A DNA stretch of 52,783 nt from positions 3,824,717-3,877,499 of the forward strand of contig NZ_AP018314.1 in the NCBI RefSeq assembly GCF_002368075.1, written 5' to 3'. Each line of letters opens with the position of its first letter. Within the stretch, counting starts at the first letter, position 1. Under the pieces are notes generated by a model that saw only the letters and a list, made by a program, of their open reading frames with translations, had not been told where the DNA came from and did not search any database. This document shows positions 9,387 through 21,438 of the stretch, in pieces. The position numbers and the translations under genes were made by a program. The DNA comes from Sphaerospermopsis kisseleviana NIES-73. GTDB taxonomy: Bacteria; Cyanobacteriota; Cyanobacteriia; Cyanobacteriales; Nostocaceae.

Positions 9387-9761
9387 ATGATTCCCCATCT
9401 ACTGACCAAACAATCAGCAGCCATAATCAAGATTACATCTAGACTAGCTTTAGTACCAAAGCAAAGTGCGCCCATCTACTGTAGTAGTAAAGCAGGTTTG
9501 CATATTGCCTCAAAAGCCCTACGCTGGCAGCTAGAACGTACTCCCATCAAAGTTTTTGAGATTATTGCCCGTTTAGTAGACACACCCATGACCCAAGGAC
9601 GGGGTAAAGGCAAGATACAGCTAGATACTTTAGTAGAGGAATTTTGGCGTAACTTCAGCCGTGATCATTACGAAATGCTGATTGGTAAATCTAAACTGCT
9701 TTATCTACTGCAACAGTTTTTGCCCCAAGTCGCTGAAAAAATCATGCGCCCAGGGTTATAA
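9387..9761 (+). pseudogene. SDR oxidoreductase, C-terminal remnant
   Basis: The open frame encodes only the second half of a short-chain dehydrogenase. It shows IIKITSRLALVPKQSAPIYC with SSKAGLH, i.e. the catalytic Ser and the Y31-x-x-x-K35 pair, followed by the segment VDTPMT. The NAD-binding Rossmann half (TGxxxGIG, NNAG) that should precede it is missing, and upstream DNA is the nadC spacer. DltE-like SDRs are the closest type I recognise. The rrn promoter lies 108 bp downstream. I infer a 5'-deleted remnant; expression of a stand-alone product is unlikely. Confidence 0.65.
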
Positions 9762-9868
9762 ATCCATCTGGATTCATTCCGAGCCAATAATTTTATTAAC
9801 TCAAACCCTTACACCACAAGGATTTGAACTGATTAGAAAAAAAATTCAAAAAAACTTGGAAAAAGTAG

Positions 9869-9897
9869 TTGACATTCCAAGATAGGTTCGCTATATT
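9869..9897 (+). promoter_or_regulatory. rrn operon promoter
   Basis: TTGACA at 9869-9874 and TATATT at 9892-9897 are separated by exactly 17 bp, a near-consensus sigma-70/SigA promoter. Transcription would start near 9904, about 163 bases before mature 16S. No other candidate of this quality lies upstream of the operon. Confidence 0.8.
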
Positions 9898-9948
9898 GAA
9901 TAAGTGCCTGAGAGAGAGCCGCGAGAGAGCGGGACTCGGAGGGACACC

Positions 9949-9960
9949 GAACCTTGAAAA
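9949..9960 (+). promoter_or_regulatory. boxA-like antitermination element, 16S leader
   Basis: GAACCTTGAAAA lies in the leader and is repeated exactly in the spacer before 23S (11971-11982). This placement in both rrn leader and 16S-23S spacer is what is expected of the boxA element recognised by NusB/S10. Confidence 0.6.
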
Positions 9961-10066
9961 TATTATAGTTTGAAAGACAGTATACAGCAAGTCCTGCGTC
10001 AAGTAAAGAAAATGATACCGGACTGAGGTAGTAAAAGAACAGTCAAAAGAGCTAAACAAACTTAAC

Positions 10067-11553
<1,487 letters not shown>

Positions 11554-11673
11554 TTAGGGAGACCTACCCATTTAGATATCGAAAGCAATGAGTAAATAGA
11601 TACTAAACTGGTCTACTCTAGGTCGGTCGCAGACTTGAAGAAAGTCTTTCAAACTATGATTGGGTTCATTTAA

Positions 11674-11747
<74 letters not shown>

Positions 11748-11757
11748 CCTGAAAGAA

Positions 11758-11827
11758 TTTTAGATTTTAGATTTTAGATTTTAGATTAAAAAAACAATCC
11801 AAAATCCGAAATCCAAAATCCAAAATT
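11758..11827. repeat. Heptamer arrays in the rrn spacer
   Basis: (TTTTAGA)n occupies about 11758-11787 and (AATCCAA)n about 11796-11826. The second is close to the reverse complement of the first, so the transcript can form an imperfect long hairpin between tRNA-Ile and tRNA-Ala. Confidence 0.9.
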
Positions 11828-11833
11828 GTGGAT

Positions 11834-11906
11834 GGGGGTTTAGCTCAGTTGGTAGAGCGCCTGCTTTGCAAGCAGGATGTCAGCGGTTCGAGTCCGCTAA
11901 CCTCCA
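11834..11906 (+). tRNA. tRNA-Ala (TGC)
   Basis: A 73-base cloverleaf with acceptor GGGGGTT against AACCTCC. The G3-U70 wobble, the alanine identity element, is present. The anticodon loop is TTTGCAA with anticodon TGC. CCA is not encoded. Confidence 0.98.
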
Positions 11907-11970
11907 CATTGGAAAAATTCAGCACCTGAAACTATGAAAATAGTACAGAATGCTGGGTAAATACCAGCCA

Positions 11971-11982
11971 GAACCTTGAAAA
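11971..11982 (+). promoter_or_regulatory. boxA-like element before 23S
   Basis: GAACCTTGAAAA is an exact copy of the element in the 16S leader (9949-9960) and stands 80 bases before 23S. Confidence 0.6.
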
Positions 11983-12062
11983 CTGCATAGTAACGCGAGG
12001 CAGTTCAGTAATCTAGTGCTTTAGCAGCAGATAACTGAAATGAAAAAAAACCAATGTTAAGT

Positions 12063-14889
<2,827 letters not shown>

Positions 14890-14967
14890 TCACATTGCTA
14901 ATATTCGCGTTACTTGCAGTCTTCAGGGTTTTGTCATGTTAAAACTCAGATTTCAAATTTTCTTATT

Positions 14968-14998
14968 TTTGACTTTTGACTTTTGACTTTTGACTTCC
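14968..14998. repeat. Heptamer array (TTTTGAC)n between 23S and 5S
   Basis: Four tandem copies of TTTTGAC (with one base variation at the ends) fill the 23S-5S spacer. It is a third heptamer array inside the rrn transcript, with a different word from the two in the 16S-23S spacer. Confidence 0.9.
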
Positions 14999-15008
14999 CA
15001 AAGGATTT

Positions 15009-15127
15009 TCCTGGTGTCTATGGCGCGGTGGAACCACACTGATCCCTTCCCGAACTCAGAGGTGAAACGCTGCTGCGGCGACGATAGTTGAGGGGTTGCC
15101 CTCTGTCACAATAGCTCGATGCCAGGT
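15009..15127 (+). rRNA. rrf: 5S ribosomal RNA
   Basis: TCCTGGTGTCTATGGCGC opens the molecule; CCTGG pairs with CCAGG at the 3' end (15122-15126). CCCGAACTCAGAGGTGAAAC is the conserved loop C segment. Length is about 118 bases. Confidence 0.96.
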
Positions 15128-15157
15128 TTAATATTTAACAACAATTTAACAACAATG

Positions 15158-15186
15158 CCTCCTCTATTTATTTAGAGGGGGTTTTT
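15158..15186 (+). terminator. rrn operon intrinsic terminator
   Basis: CCTCCTCTA (15158-15166) pairs with TAGAGGGGG (15173-15181) around a six-base loop, followed at once by TTTTT. It lies about 30 bases after 5S and closes the operon. Confidence 0.9.
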
Positions 15187-15243
15187 GTTTTGGCGACTGT
15201 AGAAAGTTTATATTGAAGGTTAAGCCCAAAACAACGAAATAAC

Positions 15244-15339
15244 GTAGGTTGGGTTGAGGAACGTTCGCGAAGCGTGCCGAAGGCATAACCCAACATTTAC
15301 AAGGGTTTGTTGGGTTTCACTTCGTTCAACCCAACCTAG
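15244..15339. repeat. Palindromic repeat, GTAGGTTGGG family
   Basis: GTAGGTTGGGTTGAGG at the left faces CAACCCAACCTA at the right, with an inner arm pair GGCATAACCCAACA / TGTTGGGTTTCACTTC. It contains the GTTCGCGAAGCGTGCC core at 15263. Related copies are at 41027-41105 and 51928-52026. The rest of the gap to 15612 shows no gene. Confidence 0.85.
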
Positions 15340-15612
15340 AAAAATCCTTAACCGAACAGTATTGGACTCTTGCTTATTGTCTCTTGCCTAGAGCGTAGTT
15401 CTATAATAGCATTTACCTAACTGGCTGTATTGGTATAAAAAAACGTAGCGCAAACCTCCAAAACTAGGTAAAAAACTAAAATAATACTACACAGGACTTA
15501 CGCAACTGGCACATTGATAAGGTGCGTCAGAATAAATTTTGTAAATAAATAGATTCTTGATATTTGACACACCCACTTTTTTAAAATTGGAATGTTCCCG
15601 GTTTATATTAGA

Positions 15613-16192
15613 TTAAACTGCATCTTGCAACTTTTGAATATCACCATTCCTAATCACATCAATATTACGGGTGATTTTCTCAATTTTCCAATCCCACCAA
15701 CGAATAGAAAGTAGGATTTCTATTTCTTCATTACTAAAACGCTGCTTAATAGGAACTGCGGGATTACCACCTACCATAGTATAAGGTGGAATATCTTTAA
15801 CTACTACAGAACGTGCTGCAATTACAGCACCATCACCAATTTTTACTCCTGGCATAATTAAAGAATCATAACCAATCCAAACATCATTACCGATAACAAT
15901 ATCACCTTTTCTGGGTAAGTTCATTAAATCATTCATTGCACTTTCCCAACCATTACCAAAAATGGGAAATGGGTATGTAGAAATTCCATCAAGTTTTTGA
16001 TTTGCACCGTTCATGATGAATTTTACATGAGTGGCGATCGCACAAAACTTACCAATAATTAAAGAGTCATCACCAGTCACCAATCATAATATTGGGTGAT
16101 TTGATGCAGTTGTTAATAAAGCAAACTCGGTGATGTTCTGCTATTGGATAGGGATTTTGAGGATTTGGTCTAAATTGTTCTATTAATTCCAT
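15613..16192 (-). pseudogene. Vat/CatB-type O-acetyltransferase, internally deleted
   Basis: The gene belonged to the hexapeptide-repeat xenobiotic acetyltransferases. The first part starts at the ATG at 16192 (AGGA upstream) and reads MELIEQFRPNPQNPYPIAEH through IMIGDW, then stops. In the next frame the gene resumes at about 16083 with [20 protein letters not shown] and continues through [29 protein letters not shown] and VVGGNPA-like [14 protein letters not shown] to the stop at 15613. Intact members have about 23 residues (YTYYDD...YHF) between these parts. A deletion plus frameshift therefore broke the gene; short GGTGAC/GGTGAT direct repeats lie at the junction. The hexapeptide core is intact but an active product is unlikely. 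Confidence 0.8.
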
Positions 16193-16207
16193 TAAATTCT
16201 CACTTTC

Positions 16208-18532
16208 CTATTTCATCAATTGCCAAATTTTAACAGTTTTATCTGAACTACCACTAGCAAGAACTTTACCATCTGCACTCAGGGAAATAGAATTTACTAC
16301 CCCAGAATGTCCTGTTAAAGTTTGTAAAACTTCACCTGTAGAAATATCCCAAATTTTAATAGTAGAGTCAGCACTACCACTACAGATAAATTCACAATTT
16401 GGACTCACAGCCAAAGATTTTACTTTATTTGTATGTCCATTTAAAGTATTTATTAACTTACCTGTACTTAACTGCCAAATTTTAATAGTAGAGTCAGCAC
16501 TACCACTAAACAAATATTCTCCATTGGGACTGATAGCTATTGATGTAACTTCTCCTAAATGACCTGCAATAGTACGTAAATGATCACCTGTGCGGGGATT
16601 CCACAATCTAATTTTGTGATCTGAACTGCCACTAGCGAGAATTGTACCATCTGGACTTATGGCAACTGCGTGAACTTCTGATGAATGCCACAAAGTACAA
16701 ATTCTTTCTCCTTTTTGTAAATTCCAAATTTTGATTTTATTACTGCCACTAGCAAGAATTTTACAATCGGGACTAATTGTAACTACATTAACTGGTTTTT
16801 GATGTCCTAAAAGTGTATGGATTAGTTTACCAGTTTTCAAATGCCATACTTTGACATTACTTTGTGGATGTTCACAACTACCCACAGCCAAAAAATTACT
16901 ATCTGGACTGATAGCTACAGACGAAACAGCACCTAAATTTCCTGTGAGAGTACGAATTAATTTACCAGTTTGTAGATTCCAAATATTGATGGTTTTATCT
17001 GCACATCCACTAACTAAAATCTCATGATCTGGACTTATTGCTACAGAAGAAACTTTCCCAGAATGTCCATTGAGAGTATAGTTAAGATGCGCCATTTCCA
17101 AATTACGATTATTTTTCAGAATGGCTATTTCTTCTAAAAGACTCTCTACATAAATAATATTATCACTATCACCAATAGCGGCAAAATATTGTTTTAAAGT
17201 AGTGATATAATTCTCATCATCGATTTTCAATGCTAGTTGCATTGCCTTTAATGGGTGAGTGACTTCTGTTAATGATACTTGCCGTATTTGCAACCAGGTA
17301 TTAATGGAGTAATCAACTTGTTCCTGTAACCAAAAAGAATTAGAAACATGAGATAAACTTTGAGCTAATTGTAAAGCAATTTCTGGAACTTTTAACCGTC
17401 TTTCATTTTTGAAAGCTTCGTAAAGTTGTTTATAACTATCAGTAATTACCTCTAAAACTTGTCTATCTATTCCTTCATTAATTAAACTTGGTAGCAATTT
17501 TGGTAACAAGGGAGGTACATCATAATGCACCAAGTGATAAACATCTGTCACCCAAGCAGTAACTAAACAATGAGAGGTAATTAAAACTTGATAAAGATAT
17601 TCCCAGTCTTGGGAAGAAATTTCATATTCTACTGATAAATGACTAACATCTATTCCTTGAGATTGCCATTTTTCTATCTTCTCTAAAATTACCAAATTGC
17701 GGTTTTTCTCTTTACCTAAATCGTTAATTACTTCTAAATCTTCACCTAATGCTAACAATTGATTTTTAACATTTCTCCATTCTAAAGCCCGATTTTTAGC
17801 AGAATCTTGTAAAATTTGCTTATAGGGTAATTTATAAATAGTTTTATAGTAATAATTATCTTGTCCTAATCCCCAATAACCAATGCGGAAATTTAGACAA
17901 TCTCCATCTTTTTCTGATTCTAAAATTAAAGTAGGTTGGTTTTTTAAAGCACTAAATAAAGCCTTGATGCTAGATTCACTATGAAACCGTTTACTATCCC
18001 AAGCACCAGCTAAAAATTCTATGGGTCTTTCTTGATAATGCAAAGAATAATAATTATTGATAAATTCACGCAAACCTTCAGCTAATTTTAGTTCAATTTC
18101 ATCAGTAAGTTTTGAAGGTTGCACCTCAAATTTATCAAACTGTATTTGTGGTGCTGCTAACAAAACTTTTAATGGTGTGTGTTGATAATTAATAGAAGAT
18201 TCTAAAAGTTGGGAAGGATATAATCTCAATGGCCAATTATCCAGAATTTTATGCACTTCTGGTAGTCTAATTGCTGTTTCTTTTTCTTGATTAGCTATTT
18301 TTAATTGTGTGGCATGATGGTAAACTGCTAATTGCTGTTGCTGGTTTAACTCAGCTTTAGTAATATCTAATTTTGTAACATTATCTACTGTGTGAATGAA
18401 ATCTTGAATTACTTGGGAAATTGGCAAATTGTCGGTTTTTGAGTTACTTGATGTTTGTTTTTGGATGATGTTTACCATCACAGGTGCAAACTCTAATACC
18501 AGTTGAATGAGTAGATTTAATCCTGGTTGCAT
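16208..18532 (-). CDS. WD40-repeat protein with cyanobacterial N-terminal region
   Basis: A 774-residue protein. The first 60 residues include a hydrophobic helix (LLIQLVLEFAPVMVNII) that may contact membrane. Residues about 60-470 form a largely helical region I do not recognise, though its QQQQLAVYHHATQLKIANQE segment suggests a coil. From about residue 484 to the end, seven WD40 repeats (GHSGKVSSVAISPD...DKTINIW) would close one beta propeller. No kinase, NACHT or protease domain is visible at the N terminus, unlike many cyanobacterial WD40 proteins. Role unknown; propellers bind proteins. The start is the ATG at 18532. Confidence 0.85.
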   Translation of the reverse strand: MQPGLNLLIQLVLEFAPVMVNIIQKQTSSNSKTDNLPISQVIQDFIHTVDNVTKLDITKAELNQQQQLAVYHHATQLKIANQEKETAIRLPEVHKILDNWPLRLYPSQLLESSINYQHTPLKVLLAAPQIQFDKFEVQPSKLTDEIELKLAEGLREFINNYYSLHYQERPIEFLAGAWDSKRFHSESSIKALFSALKNQPTLILESEKDGDCLNFRIGYWGLGQDNYYYKTIYKLPYKQILQDSAKNRALEWRNVKNQLLALGEDLEVINDLGKEKNRNLVILEKIEKWQSQGIDVSHLSVEYEISSQDWEYLYQVLITSHCLVTAWVTDVYHLVHYDVPPLLPKLLPSLINEGIDRQVLEVITDSYKQLYEAFKNERRLKVPEIALQLAQSLSHVSNSFWLQEQVDYSINTWLQIRQVSLTEVTHPLKAMQLALKIDDENYITTLKQYFAAIGDSDNIIYVESLLEEIAILKNNRNLEMAHLNYTLNGHSGKVSSVAISPDHEILVSGCADKTINIWNLQTGKLIRTLTGNLGAVSSVAISPDSNFLAVGSCEHPQSNVKVWHLKTGKLIHTLLGHQKPVNVVTISPDCKILASGSNKIKIWNLQKGERICTLWHSSEVHAVAISPDGTILASGSSDHKIRLWNPRTGDHLRTIAGHLGEVTSIAISPNGEYLFSGSADSTIKIWQLSTGKLINTLNGHTNKVKSLAVSPNCEFICSGSADSTIKIWDISTGEVLQTLTGHSGVVNSISLSADGKVLASGSSDKTVKIWQLMK

Positions 18533-18938
18533 AAAAAAATCCTAATGACTATCTAATACAATAATCCAAATCTTTTGTTAACTTAATTACAAGAACTATG
18601 AAATTTCCACACAGGTAATCTTCTTGACCTACTTCTACTTTTGATTGAGAAAATTAATACATATTCCCTATACTACTATCTTAAGGCATAATTTTGAGTG
18701 ACTAACTAAAGATTATAATATAAATGAATTGATAGCAACCATAAAAATGTCAAACATCGGCTAAATTGACAACCTAGCTAATGTTTGACTAGCAAATTTC
18801 CATATATATTGAGGAATTTAGTTTGTTATTTTGATAAATTAGCGTGATTGAGTTGAGACTAATGTAAACTCTAAATTTTAGCTAATAGCTGCTATTTTTA
18901 GCTATGATTATTGTCTCAAATTTCTAATTTTTGGATAA
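18533..18938. other. AT-rich spacer with no gene
   Basis: No open frame here is convincing. The region contains the terminator-like hairpin listed separately and the upstream region of the WD40 gene; no consensus promoter is clear. Confidence 0.6.
18743..18789 (-). terminator. Likely terminator of the small secreted protein gene
   Basis: GTCAAACAT (18749-18757) and ATGTTTGAC (18781-18789), extended inwards by GCTA/TAGC, form a long hairpin. On the reverse strand it is followed by ATTTTTATGG. It lies 150 bases after the stop of the reverse-strand gene at 18939. Confidence 0.55.
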
Positions 18939-19328
18939 TTAGAATTTTATTCCTAGTTGTCCATTGAAACCGCGTATAGAATGGTATCCCGCACCGAGAA
19001 AAATATGTTTGGTGGCGTTTGCTTGTACACCACCGGAAAAAGCTACACCTTTATCTTCTGAATAGTAACCAACTCCAACGTAAGGAGAAATTACAGGTAA
19101 ATTGATGAATTTTAAGACATCTGCACCTGTAGCACCGTCTTCACCTGTTCCTACTTCTACACCTAAACTTAATGCTTTAGCACCTACAGCGTAAGTAACG
19201 TCTCCATCTTTTCCACCGACGGAAACCCAAGGTTGGGGTACAATTTGTGCAGATGCTTGACTGGGGTTGAATAATACTAAGAAACCCAAGGATGTGATGA
19301 GTGTTTTGATAATAAATACTGGTTTCAT
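18939..19328 (-). CDS. Small secreted protein, possible outer-membrane fold
   Basis: A 129-residue product with a clear signal peptide, MKPVFIIKTLITSLGFLVLF ending at ASAQ (about residue 28). The mature part is glycine-rich and made of alternating short beta-like segments (PYVGVGYYSEDKGVAFSGGV...HIFLGAGYH). It ends in GQLGIKF, a terminal Phe as in many outer-membrane barrel proteins. With about 100 residues it is too small for a full classical barrel, so an oligomeric or partial structure is possible. Family not recognised. A CGCAAAGA tandem repeat occupies its leader (19338-19365). Confidence 0.75.
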   Translation of the reverse strand: MKPVFIIKTLITSLGFLVLFNPSQASAQIVPQPWVSVGGKDGDVTYAVGAKALSLGVEVGTGEDGATGADVLKFINLPVISPYVGVGYYSEDKGVAFSGGVQANATKHIFLGAGYHSIRGFNGQLGIKF

Positions 19329-19335
19329 TTTTATA

Positions 19336-19366
19336 TCTCACGCAAAGACGCAAAGACGCAAAGAAA
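19336..19366. repeat. Tandem octamer (ACGCAAAG)n
   Basis: CACGCAAAGACGCAAAGACG forms three 8-base copies in the leader of the small secreted protein gene. Close relatives (ACGCAGAG) are at 30900-30928 and inside lnt at 49214-49243. Confidence 0.85.
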
Positions 19367-19546
19367 GAAAGGAAGTGATAGAGAAATAAAGACTAAGAAA
19401 AGCAAGGGTATGCTTTCCAAATATGACTATTGCTAGTACAACAGTTTATACGACGTATTGGAATAGCATAAGTGCCTGAATTTGAAAAAGACGCAAAAGA
19501 AGATAATTTCTCTCTGCGTCTTTTCGCTATCAATAGCTTTTATTCA

Positions 19547-21304
19547 CTACATCCTTTCTAATACCTTAATTCCCAGCAAATCTAATCCTAGTTTTAGGGT
19601 TCTTGCTGTTAAATAGCATAACATCAAACGTGATGTTTTGATGGGTTCTTCTGATTTTAAGACTGGACATTTATCATAGAATTTATTAAATTTTTCGCTG
19701 AGGTTATACAAATACTCACAGAGGCGATTTGGTAATAAATCCTGTTCTACTTCGGCAATTATTTCATCTAGTTGTAATATGTGTTTCGCTAGGGTTAATT
19801 CTGTATCTTCTTTGAGGATTATTTTGGCATCTGTTCCTAAATTTGCAAAGTCAATATTGCCTTCTCTACTAATGCCTTGAGTCCTTACATAAGCATATAA
19901 CATATAAGGCGCTGTATTGCCTTTTAAGGAAAGCATTTTATCATAACTAAAAACATAATTGCTAGTACGATTTTGGCTTAAATCGGCATATTTTACCGCA
20001 CTAATACCAACGACATCAGCAACATTTTTAATAAACTGTTCTGTTTCTTCTCGACTTTCTTCTTTTAATCTTGCTTCTAAATCTGTTCGAGAGCGAGATA
20101 TTGCTTCATCTAATAAGTCTTTTAACCGGACTGTATCCCCAGAACGAGTTTTAAATTTCTTCCCGTCATCTCCTAAAACTAAACCGAAGGGAACGTGAAC
20201 AATTTCCACATCATTTGCTATCCAATCTGCTTTTTTTGCAACTTGGAAAAATTGAGCAAAGTGGTTTGCTTGTCCTGCATCGGTGACGTAAATTATCCGT
20301 TTTGCTTGATCTTCTTCAATTCTATAACGTAGTGCTGCTAAATCTGTGGTTGCATAGTTATAACCGCCATCTGATTTCTGCACAATTAAGGGTAAAGGTT
20401 CACCTTCTCTATTAGTAAAACCTTCCAAGAAAACACATTTTGCTCCTTGGTTTTCTTCTACTAATCCTGCTGTTTCTAAATCTGCTACTACTTTGGGTAA
20501 TAAGGGGTTATAAAATGATTCTCCTCTTTCAATTAATTTGATATCGAGTAAATCATAAATTACTTGAAATTCTTTTCTTGATTGTTCACATAATAGTTTC
20601 CAAGCATGAAGGGTATCTTCTGCTCCTGCTTGTAATCTTACGACTTCTTGACGTGCTGTTTCTTGAAAGTTTTCATCTGCATCAAATCTTTGTTTTGCTT
20701 GGCGATAAAAACTAACTAAATCTCCTATATCTAAAGCGTTAGCAGTAGTTAATGCTTCGGGGTAAACTTCCCGCAAATAAGCAATTAACATCCCAAATTG
20801 TGTACCCCAGTCACCGACATGATTTAATCTTAATACTTCATGTCCGCGAAATTCTAAAATCCGCGCAATACAATCACCGATAATTGTAGAACGTAGATGT
20901 CCTACGTGCATTTCTTTGGCAATGTTGGGACTAGAAAAATCAACTATTTCCTTTTGTGGGTTTTGTACTTTGGGAACTCCTAAACGGGGATCTGTTTTAA
21001 TGGCGTTGAGTTGTGCTTCGAGATAGGATGTTTGTAATTTTAAATTAATAAAACCAGGTCCAGCAATTTCTGGTGGTTCACAAATATCAGATACATCTAA
21101 TTTTTCTACAATAGCAGTGGCGATCGCTCTTGGTTGCATTCCCAATTTTTTACTCAAAGATAAAGCCACATTGGCTTGAAAATCACCAAATTTAGGATTA
21201 CTTGCAGGTACTAAAATGGGATCTACTTGAGTATAATCTGATCCAAATGCAGCCGCCAAAGCTTGTTGTAGTTTAATTTTTAGTTGTTCTTGTGTAGCTT
21301 TCAT
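19547..21304 (-). CDS. argS: Arginyl-tRNA synthetase
   Basis: This 585-residue class I synthetase charges tRNA-Arg. The N-terminal tRNA-binding (Add-1) domain covers about 1-110. The HIGH motif appears as HVGH in [10 protein letters not shown]. The KMSKS loop has the altered form [15 protein letters not shown], as is normal for ArgRS. The C-terminal DALR domain includes [13 protein letters not shown]-like [14 protein letters not shown] and ends in LGIKVLERM. The start is the ATG at 21304-21302, two codons inside a TTG-initiated longer frame. The gene is single and complete. Confidence 0.97.
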   Translation of the reverse strand: MKATQEQLKIKLQQALAAAFGSDYTQVDPILVPASNPKFGDFQANVALSLSKKLGMQPRAIATAIVEKLDVSDICEPPEIAGPGFINLKLQTSYLEAQLNAIKTDPRLGVPKVQNPQKEIVDFSSPNIAKEMHVGHLRSTIIGDCIARILEFRGHEVLRLNHVGDWGTQFGMLIAYLREVYPEALTTANALDIGDLVSFYRQAKQRFDADENFQETARQEVVRLQAGAEDTLHAWKLLCEQSRKEFQVIYDLLDIKLIERGESFYNPLLPKVVADLETAGLVEENQGAKCVFLEGFTNREGEPLPLIVQKSDGGYNYATTDLAALRYRIEEDQAKRIIYVTDAGQANHFAQFFQVAKKADWIANDVEIVHVPFGLVLGDDGKKFKTRSGDTVRLKDLLDEAISRSRTDLEARLKEESREETEQFIKNVADVVGISAVKYADLSQNRTSNYVFSYDKMLSLKGNTAPYMLYAYVRTQGISREGNIDFANLGTDAKIILKEDTELTLAKHILQLDEIIAEVEQDLLPNRLCEYLYNLSEKFNKFYDKCPVLKSEEPIKTSRLMLCYLTARTLKLGLDLLGIKVLERM

Positions 21305-21404
21305 GTTCAAATCTTATTTGTTCTGATCTGTATTAAAGGTGCGATCGGCTGCTAGAAATTGTTATATTGCCAAATGCTTGATTATTTTAACTTGATAACA
21401 GTTA

Positions 21405-21436
21405 ATTACGAATTACGAATTACGAATTACGAATTA
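21405..21436. repeat. Heptamer array (ACGAATT)n
   Basis: Four tandem copies of TTACGAA lie in the spacer between argS and the ARC6/Ftn2 gene, reaching the stop codon of the latter. Confidence 0.9.
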
Positions 21437-21438
21437 TT

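Noticed and set aside
9682-9885. A 67-codon frame overlapping the SDR remnant
   Set aside because: It is out of frame with the SDR remnant, has no family match and runs over the -35 box of the rrn promoter.
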